Origin: an uncultured Elusimicrobia bacterium
GTDB taxonomy: Bacteria; Elusimicrobiota; Elusimicrobia; Elusimicrobiales; UBA9959
Length of the DNA: 46,433 bases
Reading direction: 5' to 3'
Assembly (NCBI GenBank): GCA_903889965.1
Contig: CAISZM010000046.1
Span: forward strand, 1 to 46,433
Shown: positions 23,554-32,555 of the stretch, in pieces
How the letters are laid out: each line of letters opens with the position of its first letter
Numbering within the stretch: position 1 is the first letter of the stretch
Position numbers and translations under genes: made by a program
The notes under the pieces: generated by a model
What the model saw: the letters and a program-made list of their open reading frames with translations, nothing else
Database searches by the model: none
Told to the model about the DNA's origin: nothing

Positions 23554-24690
23554 GTGAAAAAAATTCTGCTTGTCTTCGGTACCAGGCCGGAAGCCATAAA
23601 AATGGCTCCGCTGATCAAAGCGTTTCAGGGGCAAGGGCAAAACTTTGAAACCAGGGTGTGCGTTACGGGGCAGCACCGGGAAATGCTCAATCCGGTCTTG
23701 TCATTGTTCGAAATTAAAACAGATTACAATCTTGATGTGATGAGGCCGGACCAGGACCTGTACGATATTACCTGCAATGTTTTGAAAGGCATGAAAACCG
23801 TTTTTCAGGCTTGGCGCCCCGATTTCGTCTTTGTTCAGGGTGATACATCGACCACATTCGCGGTCAGCCTGGCGGCCTTCTATGAAAAGATCTTGGTTGG
23901 ACATGTTGAAGCGGGGCTGCGGACGGGCGACCTTTTTTCCCCTTGGCCGGAAGAAGCCAATCGCAGGCTGACATCGCAGTTGGCCTGCTATCACTTCGCC
24001 CCAACCGCGCGCAACCGGGACAATCTGCTAAAAGAAAATATCGCGTCGGATAAAATTATCGTTACGGGGAATACGGGTGTCGACGCCTTACTTCTTATGA
24101 AAAACAAGCTCGACAGCGATGCTTTTCTCCGTGAAAGAACGCGTAAATCCATAAAACAAAAGGGGCTTGATCCTGACAGCGCCGAATTTGTCCTGGTCAC
24201 CGGGCATCGCCGGGAAAACTTCGGGCAGGGTTTAACCGATATTTGCGCGGCTTTGAAAACAATAGCGTCGGCAAGACCGCATATCAATATAGTCTATCCG
24301 GTTCATCTGAATCCCAAAGTCTGTAAAACAGTTAAAGAATCATTGACTGGTATAAGGAACGTCCATCTTATTGAACCCTTGGACTATAATGATTTTGTTT
24401 ACTTAATGAGTTCGTCAAGGTTGATCATTACCGATAGCGGCGGGATTCAGGAAGAGGCGCCCAGCCTGGGTAAGCCGGTATTGGTTGCGCGCGACAAAAC
24501 CGAGCGTCCGGAAGCGGTAGATGCGGGCACCGTCAAACTCGTCGGCGCAAATGCGCGGCGGATCGTAATAGAAGCCAATGATCTGCTGGATAATAAGCAA
24601 GCTTATGAAGTTATGGCCAAAGCTCATAACCCTTACGGAGACGGCAAAGCGTGTGAGCGCATCGTGAATTTTATGAGGGGCGTAGAATAA
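23554..24690 (+). CDS. wecB: UDP-N-acetylglucosamine 2-epimerase, non-hydrolysing
   Basis: 378 residues, full family length. The N-terminus [20 protein letters not shown] is the hallmark of WecB/MnaA. [46 protein letters not shown] and [20 protein letters not shown], with [14 protein letters not shown], supply the substrate-binding residues. It interconverts UDP-GlcNAc and UDP-ManNAc in the cytoplasm for surface polysaccharides. It starts with GTG (23554) after a modest ATGAGAAA Shine-Dalgarno. First gene of a five-gene polysaccharide operon with composition visibly AT-richer than the neighbouring regions. Confidence 0.94.
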   Translation: [378 protein letters not shown]

Positions 24691-24759
24691 TCACGTTAAA
24701 AAAACGACCCGCAACAAGACAGGGTTTATCCGGGTGTCTATAGCGGAAGTGCTGCATAA

Positions 24760-25971
24760 ATGAAAAAAATAGCTCTTGTCGCATACGCGCTCAATATCGG
24801 AGGGATGGAAACATTCCTGCTTGGTTTAGCGCGGCATCTCAAAACAAAAGGAATGGCGCCGACTTTTGTTATTACTGATTATATAGGCCCATGGCATAAA
24901 AAACCGGTCGCCGACGGGTTTGCCGTAGAGGCGATCCTTCCCCGTATCTGGCAAAGCCGGGCCCGGCATGCCAGGCGAGTGGCGGCTTGCTTGAAAAAAT
25001 TTGATATTGTCCTGATAAATCACAGTGCCGCCGCCCAAAGTTCCCTTGGGTTGCTGCCAAAGTCCGTAGTTGCAATTCCTGTGCTTCACAATGATTCGGC
25101 GTCAATTTACACTGTCGGTCTTGCGAACCGGCAGAACAGTGATCTTGTAGTGGCTGTAAGCGAGAGGATACGTCTTCAGTCGATCGCCCGCGGGATTTCT
25201 CCCGAACAAATTAGATGTGTCAAATATGGAGTAGAGGTTGTAAAAGATCTGCAAAATGCGGCTCGTAATTCTTCAAAAGATACTTTGTTGCGTATCGCGT
25301 TCGTCGGGCGAATTGAGCATCGTCAAAAAGGCGTGCTTCACTTGCCTGGAATACTTCATGGAATGACCGCCCGCGGCATAAGGTTTCACTGCGACATAAT
25401 CGGCGGCGGGGGTGATATGGGGGAGCTGCGGGTTCAGATGATGGCGGCCGTGCCTCCCGGCGCGGTAACTTTCCACGGGCCGCTTCCCCATGAGAATGCC
25501 ATGCGTGTCTTGCAAGACGCTGACGCGCTGCTTATGCCTTCAAATTATGAAGGTCAGGGAATCGTTATCTTTGAGGCGATGATGCGCGGAGTTGTGCCGG
25601 TTGTGAGCAATTTGCGGGATGTGACGGATACAGTTATTGCGCACGGGAAGAACGGGATATTGGTTAAGGCAGGCGATGAATACGGATTTGCCGATGCGCT
25701 GGCGCAGCTTGCAAATGACAGGAAGTTATTGGCGAAGATGTCCCGGGCCGCCCGGCAAACCGCACTGGAAGAATACGGTGTCGGAGCGATGGTACAGCAA
25801 TATCTGGATATCTTCGCTGTCTGCGGCCAAAAGCATGACAATCCGGGATTCAATGGAAGAACCGGCACGCTTCACTATCCATTGTTGGGACGGTGGCCGG
25901 GAATCCCTTCCGGGATAGTGAATATGATTGTGCGTGCAAAGAAAGTGCTTAAGAAACTGTTTAAAATCTAA
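24760..25971 (+). CDS. GT4-type glycosyltransferase
   Basis: 403 residues with GT-B architecture. The N-terminal ALVAYALNIGGMETFLLGLA is the acceptor-side loop. The C-terminal domain has RIAFVGRIEHRQKGVLHLP and the donor-site ADALLMPSNYEGQGIVIFEAM with the E-x7-E motif, then GVVPVVSNLRD. Retaining GT4 enzymes transfer sugars from nucleotide donors onto lipid-linked intermediates at the inner face of the membrane. It lies 69 bp after wecB. Donor and acceptor cannot be told from sequence, though ManNAc or a derivative is plausible from the neighbour. Confidence 0.87.
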   Translation: MKKIALVAYALNIGGMETFLLGLARHLKTKGMAPTFVITDYIGPWHKKPVADGFAVEAILPRIWQSRARHARRVAACLKKFDIVLINHSAAAQSSLGLLPKSVVAIPVLHNDSASIYTVGLANRQNSDLVVAVSERIRLQSIARGISPEQIRCVKYGVEVVKDLQNAARNSSKDTLLRIAFVGRIEHRQKGVLHLPGILHGMTARGIRFHCDIIGGGGDMGELRVQMMAAVPPGAVTFHGPLPHENAMRVLQDADALLMPSNYEGQGIVIFEAMMRGVVPVVSNLRDVTDTVIAHGKNGILVKAGDEYGFADALAQLANDRKLLAKMSRAARQTALEEYGVGAMVQQYLDIFAVCGQKHDNPGFNGRTGTLHYPLLGRWPGIPSGIVNMIVRAKKVLKKLFKI

Positions 25972-25996
25972 TATTATCCGGGCAAATACTAATCAG

Positions 25997-27328
25997 ATGT
26001 CGACAATATTTATCTTAATATGCGTTATGGTGGCGATGCTGTCGTTCAGACATGTGTTTTTAGGTATATGTTTCATATTGCTGACGAGATGTGTCGTGTC
26101 GATCCCTATGACATTCGCTGCGGTGGATATCGGGGCCGGAACAATAACGGGACCTGATATCGTTATACTTGCGCTATTTCTTCGGGTTGTATTCGGCTTA
26201 TACAAAAAAGAAATCAAGCCCGGGTATGTGTTGCCGCTTTTATTGATGCTGGCTTTTATCTTCTTTGGAAGCACGCTGGCTTTCCTGCATGAGCATAACA
26301 TGAAGGTGGTTTATTACCGATCAGTCATAGGTATAGCCTGCTATTATTCCATCTGTTTAGCCATGTTATTGCTGACTGAAAAAGAGGCAAAATATGTGAT
26401 TAATTTCGCCATATTTACGGCATGCGCCGGGATCGGAGTGCAAACATATCTTATTTATACCCAAAACAATGAGCTCCTTATAGCTTTTAACCGCTATTAT
26501 CAACAAATCGAAACCGCCGGGCAATTGCAGGCTGCGTTTAATAAAGGGAATATACCTCGTGTATTGCCCAGCGGGACGCTTCTTATTGCCATGTGTTCCG
26601 GATATGCGTTGGCGAGATCGATTACCAGCTCGCGCATTTTTTTGGCTATAAGATTCGCTATTTTGTACCTTGTGCTTACTTTTTTCCTGCTGACGACAGG
26701 TACCAGGGGGTTTGTGGCGGGTTCATTGGCGGTGTTGTGTTATACAGTCTATTCGGTTAGGAAGACCGTGACGATATCGAGAAAATTAATACTATTCTTT
26801 TTATTGCCTGCCGGCCTGTTTTTATCGGCTACCCTCGTAATAAACAACAACATTTTCAGCACTTTAGTCGAAAGATCCGTGGATTTTCAGCAGCGGGGTT
26901 ACTATGATGCCGGTCTGGAGTATCGGTTTCAACAGGGTCTGGAAGCCTTGGGTGTAATTGCTGACGCGCCATTGGGTATAGGCGCGACCAGACCTCTTAA
27001 CCTTGGCGGTGATGTGAGCGACGGAATGTGGGATATAAATAGTTTCCTCGTAATCGGTTTTTTGGGGGGAATCCCCGCTATTATATGTCTGTTCTGGTTT
27101 TTAATCAGACTTTATAAACAGTATCGGAAAAGAGAGGTTTCTGTTGAGATCCTGGCATGCGGCGTGGCGTTATCCTACGCTATGATCCTTACCGTGTTCA
27201 GTTTAAGCTTCGCATTCACTATTGGGGAGAATGTTATTGCTTTTAGCTTGTTCGCCGGCTACATATTAAGAAACCGGCTGCGGACGTCTGACGGTATAAC
27301 TGCCGGGACTGCGGATCAGAACGCTTAA
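25997..27328 (+). CDS. O-antigen ligase/Wzy-like polytopic membrane protein
   Basis: 443 residues with about ten or more hydrophobic segments. A large periplasmic loop in the last third (DFQQRGYYDAGLEYRFQQGL ... PLGIGATRPLNLGGD ... MWDINSFLVIGFLGGIPAI) is the Wzy_C/WaaL pattern, with the conserved R-x5-G-x-G-type stretch and a residue cluster before the last helices. The start at ATG 25997 is chosen because the first hydrophobic segment begins there; a TTG 23 codons upstream would overlap the previous gene. It would polymerise or ligate the polysaccharide. Composition is clearly low in GC (20 of 60 bases in the line starting 26341). Confidence 0.83.
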   Translation: MSTIFILICVMVAMLSFRHVFLGICFILLTRCVVSIPMTFAAVDIGAGTITGPDIVILALFLRVVFGLYKKEIKPGYVLPLLLMLAFIFFGSTLAFLHEHNMKVVYYRSVIGIACYYSICLAMLLLTEKEAKYVINFAIFTACAGIGVQTYLIYTQNNELLIAFNRYYQQIETAGQLQAAFNKGNIPRVLPSGTLLIAMCSGYALARSITSSRIFLAIRFAILYLVLTFFLLTTGTRGFVAGSLAVLCYTVYSVRKTVTISRKLILFFLLPAGLFLSATLVINNNIFSTLVERSVDFQQRGYYDAGLEYRFQQGLEALGVIADAPLGIGATRPLNLGGDVSDGMWDINSFLVIGFLGGIPAIICLFWFLIRLYKQYRKREVSVEILACGVALSYAMILTVFSLSFAFTIGENVIAFSLFAGYILRNRLRTSDGITAGTADQNA

Positions 27329-27333
27329 GGTTC

Positions 27334-28566
27334 ATGATTAAATATCTTCTGATTCACAAGTATCGTAACCCGGATGATGGAGCCTTTATCCGGGTAAAGA
27401 ATCTTAATTCAGCTATTGCGGGAATTGCTTCCGCCGATTGCCGGGAGATCGTTCTGGTTTCTTTGCGGCATTTCCTCTCCGTATTCAATAACGATTGGGC
27501 GTCGCGTATTTTCCGCCGAAGAATTATTCTTCCGATTGTGTGGACAAATCGTCATTTAATTGCCCGGATCTGGAACCGCTTAAGTTCAGATCTGGCGGGT
27601 ATAGTAGTGGCTTTCGCCTTCCGGCCGGACATCATCGTCGGTGAGAACCTCAGTTCATTCAGGCTGGCCCGGTCCATCAAGGCAAGGCTGCCGGAAGCTA
27701 AATTAATAACAGATCTTCATGGAGCATGCCCGGAGGAGTGTCTGTTTAATTACACTGATCCGGTAAAGCGCGAAATGGCCATTTTGGAAGCAACGGCTTC
27801 GGAGAGGGATATTGCCCTGAATTCTGAATTTGTAATCTGTCAATCGGAGAACATGATCGAACATTTAAGGGCTAAATACCCCGGCACCAAGGCCCAATTT
27901 CATCCTTTTCAATGTTCGGTACGGCTGGAATTATTCCAATATAAGGAGGCTATGCGGGAACGCTATCGAAAAAAACTTGTTCTAAAAGATGAAACACTTT
28001 TTATTTATAGCGGCTCATTCAACAAATGGCAGAATATCCGGTATGCCGTTGAAATATTCGCGAAATACCTTAAGGCCGGCGGGGCTTCCGCTAAACTGCT
28101 GATCCTGAGCCCAAGTCCGGGAGATGAAATCCTTGATTATGGCTATTCAATAGGTTTAACAGAGAACGAAATTAACATCTTAAAAGTTCCACATGAAGAG
28201 GTTCCCGGCTATCTTAACGCTGCCGATATCGGATTTCTGATCCGTGATGACAGTGTGGTGAATCGTGTCGCGTCGCCTACAAAATTGGGGGAATATCTTG
28301 CCTGCGGACTGCCGGTTATAGTAGGGCCTGTCGCCCATTCCTGGCCGGTCGCAAAACTGGATGGCACATGTTTCTGCTTTGTCGGTCTGGAGGATGCCGG
28401 AGTCGCCGCGCTTTCGATCCTGAATTTTCTGAAAACATGGGGCCTGAGGCCGGCAGATTCAAGAAACTCCGCCGCTTCTCTGGCGGCGCGAGTTCTGTCA
28501 AATCAAAAGGAAACAGAACGCTTAAACAGCTTTATCTTAGACAATGTCCTGGAGCGAAAACAGTGA
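27334..28566 (+). CDS. Putative glycosyltransferase (GT-B fold)
   Basis: 410 residues. The N-terminal half has KYLLIHKYRNPDDGAFIRVK and AFAFRPDIIVGENLSSF, and KLITDLHGACPEECLF resembles the region before the acceptor site of GT4-like enzymes. The C-terminal half has LFIYSGSFNKWQNIRYAVEI, KLLILSPSPGDEILDY, EVPGYLNAADIGFLIRDDSV and ASPTKLGEYLACGLPVIVG, the last being the donor-site helix. Placed 5 bp after the Wzy-like gene with a TAAGG ribosome binding site; overlaps the next gene by GTGA. The family is divergent, so linkage and donor are open. Confidence 0.78.
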   Translation: MIKYLLIHKYRNPDDGAFIRVKNLNSAIAGIASADCREIVLVSLRHFLSVFNNDWASRIFRRRIILPIVWTNRHLIARIWNRLSSDLAGIVVAFAFRPDIIVGENLSSFRLARSIKARLPEAKLITDLHGACPEECLFNYTDPVKREMAILEATASERDIALNSEFVICQSENMIEHLRAKYPGTKAQFHPFQCSVRLELFQYKEAMRERYRKKLVLKDETLFIYSGSFNKWQNIRYAVEIFAKYLKAGGASAKLLILSPSPGDEILDYGYSIGLTENEINILKVPHEEVPGYLNAADIGFLIRDDSVVNRVASPTKLGEYLACGLPVIVGPVAHSWPVAKLDGTCFCFVGLEDAGVAALSILNFLKTWGLRPADSRNSAASLAARVLSNQKETERLNSFILDNVLERKQ

Positions 28567-29657
28567 AAATAGCATTGGTCACTAACTGTTTCCTGCCGCA
28601 AGTGGGAGGTGTTGAGTTTGTCGTTCATCATCTGGCAAATCAGTGGGCCGGGCAAGGCCATGAGGTTTGCGTTTTTAACTCTTTGGCAGATAAGGCTGTA
28701 CACCCTGAAGCGCTTTACAAGGTGAAGCGATATGCAATCCTGCGCGGAGCCACCCGGTTCGGCTATCACAGTTTTCCGTGGTTGAATATAAGCGTTAGAA
28801 GTCTGAGTAAATTGATAAATGATTACAACCCTGACTTTATTTCGGGTCATGTGACCGTTCCTGTAGCTTTTTATCTCGCGAACTTGAAACCAATGCGGGA
28901 ATGGATAATTACCGGACACAATTCAGGCCTTACTAGATATAAATTCGATCTGGAATTGGCGCGGGCCCTTAATGCGGCGCGTTCGGTTGTTGCGATAAGC
29001 AAAAAACAAAAAGATAACCTGCTGGCAATAGGAGTGGCGGCATCAAAAATAGTAATTATTCAAAATGGCGCGGATCTGGAGCGCCTTCAAAGTCCTGTGT
29101 CTGTTGATATCCGCAAGTTGTTCGGCATTCGCAGTGATAAAAAATTGGTTTTAACCGTCGGAAGCAATAAGCCGCAAAAGAATTTTCAATTGGGCCTGCA
29201 GGTCTTTGCTGAAATTGTGAAAATAAACAGGGATGCCCACTACCTTATTGTCGGGAAGGGTACGTCCGCGTTGCGCGAATCAATCCGGCGGTTTGGTATA
29301 AGTGATAATGTTACAGTATGTGAGGGCTTGGCTGGAGATTGTCTGGTAGGGGCTTATCAGCAATCATGTGTGTTTCTTTCAACGTCCTTCTGGGAGAGTT
29401 GTCCTTTGGTGATTCTTGAATCAATGGCTTCGGGGCTTCCTCAGATAGCCACCGATGTTCAGGGTAACAGGGATTTGATAGATGATGGCGTGACAGGGCT
29501 GCTAATTGAACTGAATAATCCTCAGGCCATGGCAAGGGCAGCCGTTTCTCTTTTGGATAATGCCGAGTTGAGAAAGCGGATGGGGGAAAATAATTTACAA
29601 AAAGCGAAAGAATTCAGCTGGCAGAAAGTCAGCAGAAGATATCTGGAACTTTCCTGA
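28563..29657 (+). CDS. GT4-type glycosyltransferase
   Basis: 364 residues from GTG 28563, which overlaps the previous stop. The N-terminus VKIALVTNCFLPQVGGVEF is the classical GT4 opening with the G-G-V-E loop. LVLTVGSNKPQKNFQLGLQV, YLIVGKGTSALRESIRRFG and FLSTSFWESCPLVILESMAS (donor motif E-x7-E) follow, then GLPQIATDVQGNRDLIDDGV. I rejected the longer upstream opening because it lies entirely within the previous gene. Last gene of the polysaccharide operon; a strong terminator follows at 29785-29819. Confidence 0.88.
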   Translation: MKIALVTNCFLPQVGGVEFVVHHLANQWAGQGHEVCVFNSLADKAVHPEALYKVKRYAILRGATRFGYHSFPWLNISVRSLSKLINDYNPDFISGHVTVPVAFYLANLKPMREWIITGHNSGLTRYKFDLELARALNAARSVVAISKKQKDNLLAIGVAASKIVIIQNGADLERLQSPVSVDIRKLFGIRSDKKLVLTVGSNKPQKNFQLGLQVFAEIVKINRDAHYLIVGKGTSALRESIRRFGISDNVTVCEGLAGDCLVGAYQQSCVFLSTSFWESCPLVILESMASGLPQIATDVQGNRDLIDDGVTGLLIELNNPQAMARAAVSLLDNAELRKRMGENNLQKAKEFSWQKVSRRYLELS

Positions 29658-29784
29658 AGAATTGCGGGGTAAGGTTACGGGTTCCGGCAGGGTTTCGCTT
29701 ATCCGGATCTGCCGTCAATCGCTCCCGTTATTTGCCTGCCTACTTAAACTTGCTAAATTGTAAATACAAAAACCTGGAAGATGT

Positions 29785-29819
29785 AAAAAAAGAAGCCACC
29801 GGAGTGGCTTCTTTTTTTT
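29785..29819. terminator. Bidirectional intrinsic terminator closing the polysaccharide island
   Basis: A perfect stem AGAAGCCAC (29791-29799) / GTGGCTTCT (29804-29812) with loop CGGA, preceded by a run of A and followed by a run of T. It works for the rightward polysaccharide operon and for the leftward TPR operon. Confidence 0.92.
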
Positions 29820-29834
29820 ACTGCGGCTTCGGTT

Positions 29835-30605
29835 TTATTCCAGCTGGCTTACGTATTGCTGGGCCGTCTGGTTGGAGGGGTCGATCTTGAGAACTTTTTT
29901 ATAGGCCTTCAGGGCCCTGCGTTTGTCACCCGAGTGCCGGTAAGAATCGCCCAGGTTCAGGAGCGCCCTGACCTTTTCTCCGTCCGCGCCGGCGGCTTTG
30001 TAGGCGAGCTTGAAGCAATCCTGTACAAAAGGGAAATAGGCGGGCAGGTAATTCTCCGCCATTAATTCCATTACCGCTCCGGAGTCCAGGTGGAAGGTGA
30101 AATTGCGCATATGAGTGCGCCTGCCCTTCATTATCTCCCGCTCCGCCGCCTGGTCCTTGTCCTTGCCGTAATAATTATGGACCGGGTCCTGGTGCCAGGC
30201 GACCCATTGCGAATAAAGGAGCCACGCGGCGGTGGTGAAATTATCCCATTGCGACGGGTCCAGTTCCTCCGCCCTGTCTAAAAGCCTGATGATGTTCGTG
30301 TAGCTGCCAGGCGGGTTATCCTGCTGTTCGCCGTGCCAGTAAATGTCCATGCAAAGATATATCTGGCCCAGATCGGTGCCGTGCTCCGTCACCGCCGCGC
30401 AATCGACGGGAGAGCCGGGACGCCAGGCCTCGGGAGCCGGGGGTTCGGGGGCTGCCGCCGAGCGGTAAGCGGCGGCGGAATCTTTTATTCCGGAGAGGGG
30501 AAGGGAGTCAAGGTTGAAGCCGGCGGCCATAGCCGCCGCGGCCATCAGGAGGGCTGACGAGGCTATCAGCGGTCCGGCGCAACAACGGATCTTGTGTGTC
30601 CGCAT
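29835..30605 (-). CDS. Secreted TPR-containing protein
   Basis: 256 residues with a signal peptide (GPLIASSALLMAAAAMAAG) and an AAGGA ribosome binding site. The C-terminal 40 residues form a clear TPR: ALLNLGDSYRHSGDKRRALK, then AYKKVLKIDPSNQTA. The middle has paired motifs (IYLCMDIYWHG, TTAAWLLYSQWVAWHQDP) suggesting further helical repeats. TPRs mediate protein contacts; the partner is unknown. It is the third gene of a leftward operon, 27 bp after the GDYXXLXY gene. Confidence 0.78.
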   Translation of the reverse strand: MRTHKIRCCAGPLIASSALLMAAAAMAAGFNLDSLPLSGIKDSAAAYRSAAAPEPPAPEAWRPGSPVDCAAVTEHGTDLGQIYLCMDIYWHGEQQDNPPGSYTNIIRLLDRAEELDPSQWDNFTTAAWLLYSQWVAWHQDPVHNYYGKDKDQAAEREIMKGRRTHMRNFTFHLDSGAVMELMAENYLPAYFPFVQDCFKLAYKAAGADGEKVRALLNLGDSYRHSGDKRRALKAYKKVLKIDPSNQTAQQYVSQLE

Positions 30606-30632
30606 TTTTCCTTTTTACCGGGCTTCCGCCGT

Positions 30633-31160
30633 TTAATTGTTCTTGCTTACCAGGTCGATGAGTACCAGGCGGTGGTCCGGGCCTATTTTAACTTTTGCCA
30701 GCACCGAGCCGGAGCTGGCGGTCTTGCGCGGGTCGTTCTCGTTCAGGTAAAACTTCTCTATGCCATATTGGACGGAGGGGCTGCCGGAGGGGAAGGCGGA
30801 ATCCAGCCTGGAGGCGCGTACCCAGCCGTAGTCTGCGGTCGGGGACTGCGCGCAGTCGGTATCTTCATAGACGGACAAAGGACCCTTTGGGGTGAAGATG
30901 GTTCTTCCCCGGTTATCCAGTTTGACGTAAAAATCCGTGCCGGTGGCCGCCGACATCATCTGGGTGCAGGAGTCCGCCCGGGGGGTGGCTATGGGATATC
31001 TGAGCGCCACATAAGTGCCGGCGAGCATGTCCCGGGGGTCCACCGGTTCCGTTTCGAGGTAAAACTCCCGGGTGGGCGCGTTCCTGGAATAAAGCAGGAA
31101 GGCTCCCCAGCCGAAGAAGAACAGCAACTGTACAGAAAGGACGATCCTTAATTTGCTCAT
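30633..31160 (-). CDS. GDYXXLXY-domain membrane protein
   Basis: 175 residues with one N-terminal membrane segment (VLSVQLLFFFGWGAFLLYS). The motif ETEPVDPRDMLAGTYVALRY matches the PVDPRDLLRGDYxxLxY signature of this family, although the Asp of GDY is Thr here (GTY). Members are normally encoded next to DUF2157/DUF4401 membrane proteins, as seen here with a 4-bp overlap to the DUF2157 gene. The function of the pair is unknown. Confidence 0.8.
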   Translation of the reverse strand: MSKLRIVLSVQLLFFFGWGAFLLYSRNAPTREFYLETEPVDPRDMLAGTYVALRYPIATPRADSCTQMMSAATGTDFYVKLDNRGRTIFTPKGPLSVYEDTDCAQSPTADYGWVRASRLDSAFPSGSPSVQYGIEKFYLNENDPRKTASSGSVLAKVKIGPDHRLVLIDLVSKNN

Positions 31161-32506
31161 TTGGAATCCTCCGCCGGGGAAGGCGTTCTCGCGGCGTTGA
31201 TGAGGGCTTTGCGGCCCCGGTTGACAAAATAAGCCAGCGCCGCGAAAGCCAGGCCGGTGACTATGAAGGCCATGCCGCTCCTGAGGAGGTTGCCGAAGAG
31301 GTCCACGAAACGGGTTACGGCGGTCAGCGTTATTACGGCCACGCCGCGGTTTATCAGTTTCTCATTGGAGTTCCTGGCCCCGCTGATTATGCAGCCCGCG
31401 CCGAAGGCCGCCAGTATCAGGTTGGCGATTACCGCCAGTATCTTCGCAGAATCGGCGGTGGCGTTGAACAGGAGGAAGGCGCAGAGCACCGAAGCCGCAA
31501 GCAGGCCCTTGGCCAGGTAGTCGTCTGTTTTCCCGGAGGGCAGCAGCGGCTGTTTGCGCAGCGCAAGGGTGGCCAGGGCCGCGGCTAAGGCCCCGTAGGC
31601 CACGAAGCCGCCGATGGCCGAGTCCACATCCCCCGCGCGGGGGAAAGTATCCGGCTTATAGTGCCAGAAAAAAGTCATCAGGTACACCGCGGCCGTCCAG
31701 AGGGTAAGCGGGAAGGCGGACGCCGAATCATCTTCGTTCCTGCCCCAGACCAGCCAGAGCACGGCTAGGGACATGCCGGCCAGCAGCAGCATGGCGGGGG
31801 TGCGCAGCCTTATGGATGTATCGGCGACCAGCATTATGAAAAGCCAGATGAGCCCGGCGCCCAGGGGCTTATTGAGCCTTTGTGACGGGTACAGAGCGAA
31901 GGCCGCTCCGAGCGTGACCAGCGCCAGTATCCAGTGCGCGGCCGGGGCCGCCGCCTGGTTGTAAACATACGAACCGGAGAGCGTCAGCATGTTTCCCGAG
32001 GTGAGCGTGCCGTAGTACAGGACCGCGAATAGCAGGATAGAGCAGAGATAGGCCGGAGTTTTCCTGGTGGCGAGGATGGCCAGCGGGGCGGAGATGCCGG
32101 CCCAGGCCAGGTAAGGTTTTACGGGGTCGCCGCTGAGATTGAATATCTGGGCGTAGAGGCCTATGCCCAGCGCCGGCATGAAAAACCATAATATTTCCAG
32201 CATGGAGGCGCCGGGTTTGTCCCCGAGGCGCAGTGAGGCTTCGGACGCGCCCGCGAAGAGCAGCAGGTAGGCGAGTATCTTGGCCGAGGGGCCGATCTTG
32301 TCCCAGTTGTGCGCGGCTATCAGTATCACGCCCAGCGAGATGAAAAGCCCCGCCGCCGCGGCTATCCAGTGAGTCGCCCTTAAAGAGGAGAAAGGCCCTC
32401 CGGTGCGGGAGTGTTCCCAGACCTTGTCGGCCTGCTCGTTGGTAATTATCCCGGCCCCCGCCGCGCGGGCGAGGTCCGCTTTTAATTTTTTGTAATATGA
32501 AGCCAT
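31157..32506 (-). CDS. DUF2157-domain polytopic membrane protein
   Basis: 449 residues. A short cytosolic N-terminal domain (AGAGIITNEQADKVWEHSR) precedes ATHWIAAAAGLFISLGVILI and about a dozen hydrophobic helices. The N-terminal domain plus helix pair is the DUF2157 pattern; the remainder resembles DUF4401, so this may be a combined form. First gene of the leftward operon with GDYXXLXY and TPR partners. A TATAAT lies only 9 bp before the ATG, so the message may have almost no leader. Confidence 0.82.
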   Translation of the reverse strand: MASYYKKLKADLARAAGAGIITNEQADKVWEHSRTGGPFSSLRATHWIAAAAGLFISLGVILIAAHNWDKIGPSAKILAYLLLFAGASEASLRLGDKPGASMLEILWFFMPALGIGLYAQIFNLSGDPVKPYLAWAGISAPLAILATRKTPAYLCSILLFAVLYYGTLTSGNMLTLSGSYVYNQAAAPAAHWILALVTLGAAFALYPSQRLNKPLGAGLIWLFIMLVADTSIRLRTPAMLLLAGMSLAVLWLVWGRNEDDSASAFPLTLWTAAVYLMTFFWHYKPDTFPRAGDVDSAIGGFVAYGALAAALATLALRKQPLLPSGKTDDYLAKGLLAASVLCAFLLFNATADSAKILAVIANLILAAFGAGCIISGARNSNEKLINRGVAVITLTAVTRFVDLFGNLLRSGMAFIVTGLAFAALAYFVNRGRKALINAARTPSPAEDSK

Positions 32507-32514
32507 TGTTTTTT

Positions 32515-32520
32515 ATTATA
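32515..32520 (-). promoter_or_regulatory. -10 element giving a nearly leaderless DUF2157 mRNA
   Basis: Minus-strand TATAAT (plus ATTATA 32515-32520). Start of transcription about 7 nt downstream would fall at 32508, next to the ATG at 32506. No recognisable ribosome binding site precedes the ATG, in agreement. The -35 region is poor. Confidence 0.42.
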
Positions 32521-32555
32521 TTAAAAATCACACCGATATTATGAGGGAAACCGGC

